A DNA stretch of 41,744 bases from the NCBI GenBank assembly GCA_002337525.1, contig DDGG01000009.1, positions 1 to 41,744 on the forward strand. The letters run 5' to 3'. The notes below the pieces were generated by a model. That model had not been told where the DNA came from, did no database searches, and saw nothing but the letters and a program-made list of their open reading frames with translations. The position numbers were made by a program, and so were the translations under genes. Origin of the DNA: Alphaproteobacteria bacterium UBA1908 (lineage in GTDB: Bacteria; Pseudomonadota; Alphaproteobacteria; Caedimonadales; UBA1908). Below, in pieces: positions 1 to 8,947 of the stretch. Within the stretch, counting starts at the first letter, position 1. Each line of letters begins with the position of its first letter.

Positions 1-2
1 AT

Positions 3-171
3 GGATTAGTTATTTCTTCTTTTTTCGGTAAACCTACCTATGACATGTACACAATGAGTGGTCCTATTACATCTGTTACAGCCCCTAAAATTTTACCAGA
101 TTGATTTTGGTCCTAACGCTTCACCTCAGCTTCTACAGGACGAAATTATCAACTTCGATATTGAAAATTAA
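3..171 (+). pseudogene. Possible broken 3' end of an unknown gene
   Basis: An open frame enters from the left edge and stops at 102-104 with a tail ending MSGPITSVTAPKILPD. The next frame, open across about 76-171, continues with peptide-like composition (YQIDFGPNASPQLLQDEI) and stops at 169-171. Joining them near 88-95 would give one plausible protein tail, so a one-base frameshift in a decayed gene is the simplest reading. I do not recognise the family. The segment is short and either frame could be open by chance. Confidence 0.25.
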
Positions 172-223
172 TTTTTATTTACGTGATAATGGGACCATAG
201 AACAATAATAGATTAAAGTTCAC

Positions 224-655
224 ATGGATAAAATCCATACGATTGCAAGAGCTTATATCCGCGACAAAGATTCCCTTTTACTGGCACATAACGGGAATAA
301 CTTTTTTCTACCAGGTGGGCACGTTAAATATAATGAACCCCTTCTCACTGCATTGAAGAGAGAGATCAAGGAAGAGCTTGATTTAGAGGATGTCAAGATA
401 GGAGGTTTTTTTGGTGTCGTAGAAAATGTTTGGGATAATAAAGGAAGCCCTTTTCATGAGCAATGTTTTATCTTTGAGATTTTTTCTTCCTTACTATCCT
501 CAGATATTCCTGTAATTTCGAAAGAACCGCATATCACTTTTCATTGGGGATTAATTACTCACTTACAAAACGATAATTTTCTTCCACGTGGGATTAACGA
601 CTTTCTAGAGAATTATTCAAGAACTCATGAAGCTAGGTTTTATAGCTCCTTTTAA
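224..655 (+). CDS. Nudix hydrolase
   Basis: A 143-residue protein that should hydrolyse a nucleoside diphosphate linked to another moiety; the substrate cannot be told from sequence. The Nudix box GX5EX7REUXEEXGU spans residues 32-54, with G32, E38, R46, E47, E50 and E51 present. The usual glycine near its end is D53, a tolerated change. Length is typical of a single-domain cytoplasmic Nudix protein. No strong ribosome binding site precedes the ATG. It is convergent with the seven-gene operon that ends at 888, with about 230 bases between them, so it is probably not part of that pathway. Confidence 0.85.
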   Translation: MDKIHTIARAYIRDKDSLLLAHNGNNFFLPGGHVKYNEPLLTALKREIKEELDLEDVKIGGFFGVVENVWDNKGSPFHEQCFIFEIFSSLLSSDIPVISKEPHITFHWGLITHLQNDNFLPRGINDFLENYSRTHEARFYSSF

Positions 656-887
656 TCACGAAGGTGTCTTTTGTAGAACTATATAAGTCGTAATCAATGT
701 GAATAAAAGGGGTCCTGTTATTCCATATATTGGAACGGATTTATAGAGACAACCTGATCTCAACTATCCTCAATACCTATTACTCTCTATCAAGGTAGGC
801 TCTTTTCTTAAGCAAAGAGAACAATCTAAACTATAAAACAGTTAGGTGATGGCCCATACCATTAGAATCCTAAAGGAAGCAGGCTTC

Positions 888-1940
888 CTAGGGCATTTCT
901 ACGAGATTTAAAAACGCGTCAGCAATCGTTGCACTGTCCTCCTCCTTGATATCCAAATGGATCATAAGACGTATTGTATTGTGATCAACCGCAAAAATAC
1001 GAATCCCTTTTTTAGCAAGAGCAGCTTCTATTTGAGGGGCAGAGAGAGTTGGATGATTTACCGTAAACAAAATAATATTTGTTTCGACGAACTGGAGATT
1101 CAGGTCGATGTAAGGAACCTTACTCAGTAATACTCCCAGACTTTGAGCGATTTTATGAACATTTTTGAGTTTGGAAAAATGGTGATGAAGGCCATAAAGG
1201 CAGCCTGCGGCAAGGATGCCTGCTTTATGCATCCCTCCTCCTTGCTGAAACTTATAATACCAGGCTTTCTCAATAAGTTCTTGAGATCCCGCCAGAACGG
1301 CGCCCATAGGAGCTCCCAGAGTTTTGCAAAAATCAATCCAGACACAATCAAAAGGGGCAACGTAATCTCGGGCAGAAATCCCCGTTACAGCAACTACATT
1401 AAGCAAACGGGCGCCATCCATGTGAGTTTTGACACCATACTGGGAAGCAAGCGCGCATATTTCCTGCAATGTTTTAAGGGGCCAAATAGCACCTCCCCCA
1501 AAATTTGTTGGCTGCTCAATAGAAAGGACTCGGGGCACAGAGATATTATAGCCTGAGGGTCTTTCTAAAATCTCACGAACCTGGTCCAGAGTAAATATGC
1601 CCCGCTCTCCCTCGAGGAGATAGGGAACCGCATGAGAAAGCCCCGCCACCAGACCCGACGCTTTATGCAAAGGATGGGCTGTCTTATCCAGAAGAATGGC
1701 ATCGCCTGGAAGTTCACATAAGACGCGAAACCCGATACCGTTACACATCGTGCCCGAAGGCATAAAGATGGCGGCTTCTTTCCCCAGAAGTTCTCGACAT
1801 TCTTCCAGAAGGCGATTAACGGTTGGGTCTTCTCCTGCGACTTCATTCCCAACATCTGCATTCATTATCGCTTGGCGCATGCCCTGGCTGATACCACAAT
1901 TGGTGTCACTGAAAAGATCAATTTTAAATTTTCTGGTCAT
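888..1940 (-). CDS. Threonine aldolase-family PLP enzyme, divergent copy (last operon gene)
   Basis: A 350-residue fold-type I PLP enzyme of the threonine aldolase / beta-eliminating lyase family. Family members cleave beta-hydroxy-alpha-amino acids into glycine plus an aldehyde. The PLP lysine is probably K206 in FCKTLGAP, and D175 in HMDGARL should contact the pyridine nitrogen. The family's N-terminal LRSDTVT motif has changed to LFSDTNCG, so this copy is less canonical than its neighbour and may act on another substrate or run in the synthetic direction. It overlaps the upstream aldolase gene by 4 bases (ATGA), which implies translational coupling. It is the final gene of the 9844-to-888 operon. 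Confidence 0.85.
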   Translation of the reverse strand: MTRKFKIDLFSDTNCGISQGMRQAIMNADVGNEVAGEDPTVNRLLEECRELLGKEAAIFMPSGTMCNGIGFRVLCELPGDAILLDKTAHPLHKASGLVAGLSHAVPYLLEGERGIFTLDQVREILERPSGYNISVPRVLSIEQPTNFGGGAIWPLKTLQEICALASQYGVKTHMDGARLLNVVAVTGISARDYVAPFDCVWIDFCKTLGAPMGAVLAGSQELIEKAWYYKFQQGGGMHKAGILAAGCLYGLHHHFSKLKNVHKIAQSLGVLLSKVPYIDLNLQFVETNIILFTVNHPTLSAPQIEAALAKKGIRIFAVDHNTIRLMIHLDIKEEDSATIADAFLNLVEMP

Positions 1941-2989
1941 TCGTTTTTCTTCCCAAGAACGTCTTTAATAATTTTTACGGCGCGATGCAGATCCTTTTCA
2001 GAGATATCTCGATGCACAACGGCCCGAATAATGCCGGGTAGCCAGGGAAACAGTAGAAGGCCCTGTTCTTCACAAGCATCAATGAATTCCTGAGAAGATA
2101 GATTTGAATTTTGAACAGACATCTGAATCATATTCGTACTTCCTGAATCCGGATGAAGCTCTAGATCCTCTATCTTTTCGAGAGAGAGTTTGAAAGTCTT
2201 TGTTTTTTCGTGATCAGTCTTGAGAAATGGAATATTATGTTTGAGGGCATAGTAGGCTGCAGCCGCCTGAAAACCGGATTGGTGCACGCCACTACCAAGC
2301 CAAAGCCTATGCTTTCTAGCCTCATGAAGAATCTCTTTTTTGCCCAGCAGAATAGATCCAAAAGGAGCACCAAGCCCTTTGGAAAAGCAGACACTGAGAG
2401 TGTCAACTTGTGAAGCATAGTCTGATAGGGAAATGCCTGTTTCAACATGCGCATTAAAGAGACGAGCACCATCAAGGTGAAGCGCCATGCTCTTCTCCTG
2501 AGTGTAAAGCCTGAGGCGCTTTAACTCATCAAAAGGAAAAATTTTCCCAACCCACCCATTTATAGTGTTTTCAACCACAACGGCTTTAACCTGTGAGAAA
2601 TAATAATATCGGGGCTTTGACTGAAGGGCTTTGTCTACCTCTTCAACAGTCAGGATTCCTGTCTGCGTTGAACGTGTATTCAAAACAACGTGGCAAATGG
2701 AAGCTGTGGCCGCACTATCAAAAAAGTTAATATGATAGTGATAGTCAAGTACCACTTCATCTCCCGGGGTTGTCTGGCAAAGGAGGGCAAGCCTGTTGCT
2801 GAGCATACCGCTGGTGGAAAAAAGGGCATCTTCAACGCCAAAAAGCTCCTTGCAATAATCCTGTAAAAAATTGACACTTTTATCCTCACCATAGGCATCG
2901 TCACCAACCTCCGCTTGCGACAAAAAAGAACGCATCTGCAAAGAGGTCTGTGTCACCGTGTCACTGCGCAGGTTAATCACTTTATTCAT
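1937..2989 (-). CDS. Low-specificity threonine aldolase (LtaE-like)
   Basis: A 350-residue PLP-dependent aldolase with the canonical start LRSDTVT (7-13) and VGDDAYGED (28-36). It has the HLDGARL motif with D173 and the PLP-binding lysine K204 in FSKGLGAP. The family reaction is L-threonine or L-allo-threonine to glycine and acetaldehyde, with broad tolerance of beta-hydroxy amino acids. It overlaps the dioxygenase gene upstream by 8 bases and the second aldolase gene downstream by 4. Its position after two hydroxylase-type genes suggests the real substrate may be a beta-hydroxylated amino acid made by them; that is inference. The two aldolases differ too much to be a recent duplication. Confidence 0.9.
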   Translation of the reverse strand: MNKVINLRSDTVTQTSLQMRSFLSQAEVGDDAYGEDKSVNFLQDYCKELFGVEDALFSTSGMLSNRLALLCQTTPGDEVVLDYHYHINFFDSAATASICHVVLNTRSTQTGILTVEEVDKALQSKPRYYYFSQVKAVVVENTINGWVGKIFPFDELKRLRLYTQEKSMALHLDGARLFNAHVETGISLSDYASQVDTLSVCFSKGLGAPFGSILLGKKEILHEARKHRLWLGSGVHQSGFQAAAAYYALKHNIPFLKTDHEKTKTFKLSLEKIEDLELHPDSGSTNMIQMSVQNSNLSSQEFIDACEEQGLLLFPWLPGIIRAVVHRDISEKDLHRAVKIIKDVLGKKNE

Positions 2990-3854
2990 CCGAGAAATGG
3001 TTATAAGGGCTTTTCATATCGTACTGAATTGTCTCGTTTGTATGCGAAATACGCAGAGCCAAAGGATTCATATATGGTTTTAAGGCTTCATAATCAGGAA
3101 CAAGTTCGTCAATATCATCATAAGACGCATTCTTCTTTTTTTGGGTAACTCTGTACTTTTTCAGAGCAAACGCCCAAATGGCCCGTCGTTGAGTGATCCA
3201 TGTTCTATCCCAGGGGCTATCTTTTAAAAGTTGCTCTATCGTTCTAAATTCCAGGTACCAGGTGTAACGAGGATCAGGGCTCGTATTTTCTCCGGAAAAA
3301 TGAACTGTTTTGACGTTATGAACAACTATATCCCCGGCGCGGGCCTTTACAGAAACAAATTTGTCTTTATCATCCTTATAGATCTGATAAATTTCCGTCC
3401 TTGTTAAAGCCCCTTTCTTATGGCTTTCCGGAAGATAATAGACAGGATTTAAAAGGGAGTCATGAAGATAAATACCAACACTAAAAACATCACTCCCGAT
3501 GGATTGCAGAGCCAAATCCTGGTGCACAGTGACAGGAATACCCTTAAAGGGTACTTTGATAAGCATATCTTCCCAAGTCGGTACAATCGATGATTTTGGA
3601 GAGATTAACCGGGTCAGGATAGAAAGAATTGACTCATGAACCAAGGTTTCCGTAAAAATGGGATCTTTTTCAAACATATACCTAATTTTATGAATATGCT
3701 GATCCTTATTAATTTTCAAAAAATCATACTCAAAATCAGGATTGTCTAAAGTCTTTTGTGTTGCCTCGACAAGTCTCCTGATTTCTAATTGAGAAAAAGC
3801 ATTAGGAATATGGCAAAAACCATTTTGTTCAAGTTCTTCCTTTAGGGGGTTCAT
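2982..3854 (-). CDS. PhyH-family Fe(II)/2-oxoglutarate dioxygenase (second)
   Basis: A 290-residue protein of the phytanoyl-CoA dioxygenase family, which uses Fe(II), O2 and 2-oxoglutarate to hydroxylate, halogenate or otherwise oxidise small molecules. The metal site is visible as H111-x-D113 (VHQDLAL) plus a distal H185 in KTVHFSGEN. R196 is a likely 2-oxoglutarate anchor 11 residues later. The N-terminus (GFCHIPNAFS) matches the usual family opening. The start overlaps the end of the other PhyH gene by 4 bases (ATGA). The substrate is unknown; a free or carrier-bound amino acid or a sugar would fit the neighbours. Confidence 0.85.
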   Translation of the reverse strand: MNPLKEELEQNGFCHIPNAFSQLEIRRLVEATQKTLDNPDFEYDFLKINKDQHIHKIRYMFEKDPIFTETLVHESILSILTRLISPKSSIVPTWEDMLIKVPFKGIPVTVHQDLALQSIGSDVFSVGIYLHDSLLNPVYYLPESHKKGALTRTEIYQIYKDDKDKFVSVKARAGDIVVHNVKTVHFSGENTSPDPRYTWYLEFRTIEQLLKDSPWDRTWITQRRAIWAFALKKYRVTQKKKNASYDDIDELVPDYEALKPYMNPLALRISHTNETIQYDMKSPYNHFSDE

Positions 3855-4846
3855 TTTTTGCTCCTAATATACACTTGCAGGGATTGGAGTAAATAACGCC
3901 AAAGATCTTTATAGAGAGAGCCTGAGGCATCTCCCCCATTATGATATGCGTTGGCCAGATGCAGAATCTTGACATTTATCAGGCTCATCGTCGCTTTTTT
4001 GAAGGAAAGCTTGAAAGGGGCGTTTTTCTTTTTCATTTGCATGATCCATAAATCAAGAAGGGCAATAAAGTTGTCAGGTTCTTGTTGGTAAAGAATTTTG
4101 CTCCCTTGCCTTAAAATTCTTTGGGTCTCCTTTTGGCAGGTCCACATCCCGAAAGGTGCTTTTTGAAAGGGAGGAATCGCTTCAGGAGGCTTATAGCTTT
4201 GACACGACCACCGTGAAACACAAGCATAACGATCTGACTCTTTGATCGCCACCGCACTGCCGTGCCAAAGACGCGAATCAAAAACAATAATGTCTCCTTT
4301 TTGAACCGGCACCTTGACGCTTGATAGCTTGGAAGACCGATGTTCCGGAGACCAAAAATCAACGGCAGGCTGAAGCACTTCTTTGTGAGATCTTTTCCGA
4401 ACAACCAAAGGGCCTGATTGCTCGCCAACATCGTCCAACGCAAGCCAGGCCGAAACCTGGTAGGGCAGATCAGGAGAGTAGCAAATGTCCTGATGAAGAG
4501 GAACAGGCCGATTATTGTGCTTGTTTTTACAGATGACATTCCACTTTACAGGGGTGACATCTTCCTCAAAAAAAGAGGAAAGAAGGCCAGTTAAAGGGCT
4601 CTCTAAAATCGGACGAAGGTCTTTCGTAACAGGAGAAGGGTCAACCCAGCGACTGACCGCTCCTAAATATTTTGCAGGTTCTACGTCGAGTTCATGAGCA
4701 CAATCTCTAATAGTCTGGATCAGAGACTGTTTTATTTTTTCCAGAGAAAGCCAGGGAAGACAGCCTTCAAGAACAGTATACCCAAATCTTTCAAACTCAC
4801 GCTTTTTGTTCACCGGGAAAAAACGTTGGGAGGGATTAAGCATCAC
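3851..4846 (-). CDS. PhyH-family Fe(II)/2-oxoglutarate dioxygenase (first)
   Basis: A 331-residue phytanoyl-CoA dioxygenase-like enzyme. The iron-binding triad is H118-x-D120 (LHQDICYS) and H195 (RLWHGSAV), with R207 as probable 2-oxoglutarate ligand. The segment WLALDDVGEQSGPLVV is the classic family strand between them. A basic C-terminal extension of about 90 residues goes beyond the catalytic core. The gene overlaps the WG-repeat gene upstream by 11 bases and the second dioxygenase downstream by 4. Two dissimilar dioxygenases in tandem suggest two successive oxidations of one intermediate; this is inference. Confidence 0.85.
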   Translation of the reverse strand: MMLNPSQRFFPVNKKREFERFGYTVLEGCLPWLSLEKIKQSLIQTIRDCAHELDVEPAKYLGAVSRWVDPSPVTKDLRPILESPLTGLLSSFFEEDVTPVKWNVICKNKHNNRPVPLHQDICYSPDLPYQVSAWLALDDVGEQSGPLVVRKRSHKEVLQPAVDFWSPEHRSSKLSSVKVPVQKGDIIVFDSRLWHGSAVAIKESDRYACVSRWSCQSYKPPEAIPPFQKAPFGMWTCQKETQRILRQGSKILYQQEPDNFIALLDLWIMQMKKKNAPFKLSFKKATMSLINVKILHLANAYHNGGDASGSLYKDLWRYLLQSLQVYIRSKK

Positions 4847-6572
4847 GTTCTCCTACCAGCAAGTGTAAGTGGGGGTGAATCTCCTGAACAGAGCCAAGCT
4901 TTAGACCAACAGAATTTAAGACTGTTTTCCATTGGGGAAGAGTCCTTAACTTCCCGCCTGATTCGACCAGCATATTCATATCGAGAAGCCCACCTGCAGG
5001 GGTATCATCAGAGAGGAGCATTTCAAAGATATAAAGCTTTCCCTGACTCGTGAGGCTTTGTGTTGCTTTGAACAAGACTTTTTTGGCTTCTAAATCGGGG
5101 AAATAGTGTAGGAAACGAGGCAGCAAAATAGCATCAAACTGACAAAGCGGCCAGTCTTTGTTCAGAAGGTTCAGCCCTGCTTTGGACAAACGCTCCTCCA
5201 AAGAAGTCGGACTATCCACTCGATTCATTAAAACATCTTCATAGTAATAGGATGCCTTTAGGTGGAGGTGCGTCTTTAGAATTCTTTTTAAGCAGGTAAA
5301 GGAAACCCGACCAAGACCAAGGACTCGATGATGGTTTTTCCAATCAATCATCTGATCAACGTGCTGAAAATCAGTTTGAGCGTATCCATCAATCGATCTT
5401 TGATAAAGTGTAATTCTCCTTTCATCTAAACAACGCTCTTTGAAAGTGGGATGATGTCGTATAGGAGCTCTTAAAAAGTCTTCCTTTTTCCATTCTTTTT
5501 GGGCTTCTTCCCACATTAAAGTAGCCGCCGCCATCGGGGCTTTATAAGTTGGACAAAGAAGCGCTCCTTTCTTTGTAAGTTGATAAAAAGGGGGTTCTTT
5601 CCTGAGGTTTGTTTTCTCAACGATCTTAATTTCCTCAAGGGCCCTTAAAAAGCGTTGAAGCGTTTCCTCAGGAACTTCCACAAGGCGACTCAGCGTCGAA
5701 GAGCAAGCCGGTAAAAGGTCGAGAAGGCCTAGATGAAGAGCCTGCTTGAGAACCTCCAAAGCCCAAAACCCAACCAAATTCCCTGAGAGTTCTTGAAGAG
5801 CCTTCTGACGTGAAGCGTCTTCAAAAGAGTTCTGATGAGATGGTAGCTCGTTAACGCTGTTCAAATACCTCACGATCTGACCTTGCTCATTAAGAAGCAA
5901 GGAATGCCCCTCGAAATCCGTCACCCGGGCGATTCCATTATAGAAAGGTTCCAGATCCTGGTAGCGTGCCTTATAAAGAGCCTGCCCTTCTTTCGTAACG
6001 TGAAACCACCCTTCTGCGTCCTGTGCTCGTGCAAAGCCTTTGTGAAAAATATCCAGATCAAAAAACCACTGACCATGAAGAAAAGTACCTCGCCGATCGA
6101 TATGAGTTGCTCCTTTGTTTGTATGAACAACGGCGACTCCATCCTTAAAATCTCCTACATAGATGTAGTCTGCCTCATAAGCTCTTTGACCCAAAAAGCT
6201 GATATGAAAATAGGCTCCTGTCTTATCCTGGACAGGGCAAAATCCTTCCTGGAAATTTCCACACCACTGATATCTTTCTTGATAGAGAGGATGACCCGAT
6301 AGGGTGATATGATGCCACCCTTCCTTGGATTGAACCGCTGCAAGCTTGCCATAGTAGCCAAAGGTTTTTTCAAAGCGGTGAGGATAAAGGTCTTCTCCCT
6401 GCGTGTTAATATGAAAAGCGCCCGTGGCATCTCTGACAGGCGCCACACCAGGAGAATGAAATTTGAGAACATGATCAAAGGTTCTGTTATAAAGAGGCGT
6501 TTCGGCGACAACATGATACCGGCCTGTTGGGGCTACCTCGATTTCGCTCAACTTTTCATAAAGTTCTGCCAT
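4836..6572 (-). CDS. WG-repeat protein fused to a methyltransferase-like domain
   Basis: A 578-residue two-part protein. Residues about 18-235 hold six repeats of about 34 residues with the WG/KWG pattern: an 'xxAxVxDxxGxxHI' core near 42-55, 76-89, 110-123, 144-158, 179-192 and 213-226. Residues about 250-578 look like a small-molecule O-methyltransferase: a winged-helix-like dimerisation region (280-340), then a Rossmann-like part ending in GGLLDMNMLVESGGKLRT, the typical late motif. The usual glycine-rich SAM motif is replaced by VLGLGRVSFT (417-426), so SAM binding or catalysis may be altered. The gene follows the glycosyltransferase-radical SAM gene after 1 base. Function in the pathway is unknown. 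Confidence 0.75.
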   Translation of the reverse strand: MAELYEKLSEIEVAPTGRYHVVAETPLYNRTFDHVLKFHSPGVAPVRDATGAFHINTQGEDLYPHRFEKTFGYYGKLAAVQSKEGWHHITLSGHPLYQERYQWCGNFQEGFCPVQDKTGAYFHISFLGQRAYEADYIYVGDFKDGVAVVHTNKGATHIDRRGTFLHGQWFFDLDIFHKGFARAQDAEGWFHVTKEGQALYKARYQDLEPFYNGIARVTDFEGHSLLLNEQGQIVRYLNSVNELPSHQNSFEDASRQKALQELSGNLVGFWALEVLKQALHLGLLDLLPACSSTLSRLVEVPEETLQRFLRALEEIKIVEKTNLRKEPPFYQLTKKGALLCPTYKAPMAAATLMWEEAQKEWKKEDFLRAPIRHHPTFKERCLDERRITLYQRSIDGYAQTDFQHVDQMIDWKNHHRVLGLGRVSFTCLKRILKTHLHLKASYYYEDVLMNRVDSPTSLEERLSKAGLNLLNKDWPLCQFDAILLPRFLHYFPDLEAKKVLFKATQSLTSQGKLYIFEMLLSDDTPAGGLLDMNMLVESGGKLRTLPQWKTVLNSVGLKLGSVQEIHPHLHLLVGERDA

Positions 6573-6573
6573 C

Positions 6574-8946
6574 TTAAGACTCCGTTAACAACGGACGACG
6601 CATATTACACCCAAGACACAGGTTTTTTTGAGGGTAAGTTTTTCGTAACTCCTGATAAGTCTCGCTTTTCCAGATGGTTTCGAGACTCTGAGTCGTGACA
6701 GCACCAAAATCCCCTAAAGTTGCACGCTGTTTATCAGGCGCACAGCATGGCGAAAATTTCCCCTCTGTATTTATCCACGCCTCTTTTCCCAGAAAGGGAC
6801 ACTCACCTCCGGGGACGAGGTCTTTTTCCGCACTCTGGCTAAGAGGAAAGATGTTCTCAAGCACAATTTTCTTTCCATTGGGGAGAAGATTTTTATTTGC
6901 AACATCCATAGCTTCCCGGGCTTTCTCATTCCACTCTTGGATAGCCGTCTGGTCACGACGCATAGAAAGATCTTTAATTTCGTTGAAATGGGTCCATAGA
7001 TGGTGCCCCTTGATACGATCAACACCAAGGGATATTCCCAGCCGTACAACATCAGCCAATTCATGAACGTTTGTTTGTAGAAAGGTAAGCTGAAGGGTTA
7101 CTCTGCATCGATTCCCTCCCTGAGCAGTGATCTCATCTCGTACAGCGATAAACTCCTTCAGGTTTCCTAAAACCTTTTCCCAGTTAGAGCCAAGCATAAT
7201 CTTTTCCTGGGTTTCCTTTGTGGCCCCGTTCCAGGAAATTTTGACATCTGATGCTACGGGAGCGATGAGCCTGGCCCACCCTGCCGCCCCCTTGATAGGA
7301 AAGGTCCCATTTGTTGTTAAGTTGAGTTTAAGATTAAACTCGTGGCACATGGTGATAATGTCATCAAAGTGACGGTAAACTAGAGGTTCTCCCATCGTAG
7401 AGGGAATGATTTCTCTTAAAGGGGTACCGCGAGCGTCCTCTAGCACCTTACGAATCAGCGCAATATCCATGCGTCGGCGAGGACGTTTTTCCTGAAGGCG
7501 CTCGTCTTTGGCGTTGCTGTAAGGAGAAAATCCTTCACACATAATACACCGCATGTTGCAGTCTTCAGGATTCGTATCAAAGGTGATGCGCCAGGGACCT
7601 GGCTTCGAGGTTATTTTGCTTTGAGTATGATTATGAACCCGTCGAGAGACAAGCCCTTCATAAAGCCGGGTTAACTGCTTTGCTTGATCTTCTATAGAGG
7701 GCACATCTCCTGTTTCAGAGAATAAATACCGATTTTTAGCAAGGGATGAGGCCCATCCGGGATTATCCACAAAACGCTGCATCTGCTCACTCAGGCTTGC
7801 CGGATCTCGATGGCGGAAAAGAAGTCCATTTTTCTCATGATGGACATATTCAGCCATGCCTCCAGAATCTGCTGTGATAATGGGTATCCCGACTTGTTGG
7901 GCCTCATGGATCACAAGAGGTGAGTTCTCGTACCAGATCGAGGGCACTACAATGGCATCTACATGATTGAAAACATCCTTGACTATTTTGTCGTTACGAT
8001 ATTCAGGTCGCCAGAAAATTCTTTGTTGTGTTTTTTCAGGCAACCGGGCGACACTCTCTTTTAAGGGATTTGTATTTTCCAACCGCTCTCTTCCCCAGAT
8101 CATAAGGCGGGAATTTTCTGATAAGCCACCAAAAGCCTCTATCAAGTGCTGGATTCCTTTAGCCGGAATATGGGTTCCTATATATCCAAAAGTAAAAGCC
8201 GAGTCAGACGTTCGTTGACGCTGTCTCCCCTGCAGATAAGAATGATCAAATCCATAATCCAGGTAACGAATCTGATCTTTGGAAAGAGTGAACTCTGACA
8301 TATAGCGATCTCTTAAGAACCGGGAAGGCGCGATAAACACATCAACCTTGGGCATAAGAGAACGCACCAAAGACATGCGCGTATGAATCCAGTCTGTCCA
8401 GAAGTTGCTCTCTTGTTCCTGAGGGGCATTAAGACCTGAAAAGTACCCCCGGTAACAGGTTTCAGCGCATTTTCTATCCTCTTGCCCATCACACAAGGCC
8501 CAAACTTCTTTTTTGGAATTCCTTTGAAGAAACTGGCCTCGTGGGCACATCAGCCAATAATCATGCAACGTATACACAACAGGAACACCAACATTTGAGG
8601 TTTCCTCAAGAAGGGTTAAAGACAAGTGGTTAAGATGGCCAATGTGAACAACATCCGGTTGGAAGCGATCAAGAAGCTTTTTAAACTGCTCATCGACCTC
8701 GGGAATACTGTACCTGTATCTGTTGCGTTCTTTCGGAATATTGATTTTGTTCAGAAGAAGACGAGGATCTAGGGAAGATAGCTCTTGAGTAAGGCAATAG
8801 TCTTGCTTGAAAGGGTTCTCCTCCCGGGTGAAAACCTGGACCTCATGCCCTTTGTCTGCAAGGGCATGACAAAGAAGCTGGGAGTATACCTCTGATCCCG
8901 CATTATAGTGCGGGGGATATCCATGGATGACTTTCACTATTTTCAT
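6574..8946 (-). CDS. Glycosyltransferase family 4 fused to radical SAM/SPASM enzyme
   Basis: A 790-residue fusion. Residues 1-435 are a GT-B glycosyltransferase of family 4: MKIVKVIHGYPPHYNAGSE at the N-terminus, GYIGTHIPAKGIQHLIEA (254-271) and the donor-site motif from E340 to E348 (ENSPLVIHE). A cysteine-rich insert lies at 134-164. Residues 450-790 are a radical SAM enzyme with C463, C467 and C470 (CxxxCxxC) for the 4Fe-4S cluster. A SPASM-type C-terminus has C716, C734, C735, C777 and C780 for auxiliary clusters. SPASM enzymes often modify peptides, though some act on other molecules. The reading frame is continuous with no stop or homopolymer break, so the fusion looks real. It sits 1 base from each neighbour. 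Confidence 0.88.
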   Translation of the reverse strand: MKIVKVIHGYPPHYNAGSEVYSQLLCHALADKGHEVQVFTREENPFKQDYCLTQELSSLDPRLLLNKINIPKERNRYRYSIPEVDEQFKKLLDRFQPDVVHIGHLNHLSLTLLEETSNVGVPVVYTLHDYWLMCPRGQFLQRNSKKEVWALCDGQEDRKCAETCYRGYFSGLNAPQEQESNFWTDWIHTRMSLVRSLMPKVDVFIAPSRFLRDRYMSEFTLSKDQIRYLDYGFDHSYLQGRQRQRTSDSAFTFGYIGTHIPAKGIQHLIEAFGGLSENSRLMIWGRERLENTNPLKESVARLPEKTQQRIFWRPEYRNDKIVKDVFNHVDAIVVPSIWYENSPLVIHEAQQVGIPIITADSGGMAEYVHHEKNGLLFRHRDPASLSEQMQRFVDNPGWASSLAKNRYLFSETGDVPSIEDQAKQLTRLYEGLVSRRVHNHTQSKITSKPGPWRITFDTNPEDCNMRCIMCEGFSPYSNAKDERLQEKRPRRRMDIALIRKVLEDARGTPLREIIPSTMGEPLVYRHFDDIITMCHEFNLKLNLTTNGTFPIKGAAGWARLIAPVASDVKISWNGATKETQEKIMLGSNWEKVLGNLKEFIAVRDEITAQGGNRCRVTLQLTFLQTNVHELADVVRLGISLGVDRIKGHHLWTHFNEIKDLSMRRDQTAIQEWNEKAREAMDVANKNLLPNGKKIVLENIFPLSQSAEKDLVPGGECPFLGKEAWINTEGKFSPCCAPDKQRATLGDFGAVTTQSLETIWKSETYQELRKTYPQKNLCLGCNMRRPLLTES

Positions 8947-8947
8947 T

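Noticed and set aside
869..892. Hairpin CCT-AA-AGGAAG-CAGG-CTTCCT-AGG at the end of the seven-gene operon
   Set aside because: It is a fair stem, but neither strand has a T-run after it, so I do not call it a terminator.
1143..1556. Long plus-strand open frame opposite the second aldolase gene
   Set aside because: It lies antisense to a gene with clear PLP-enzyme motifs, has no binding site and no family resemblance; a shadow frame.
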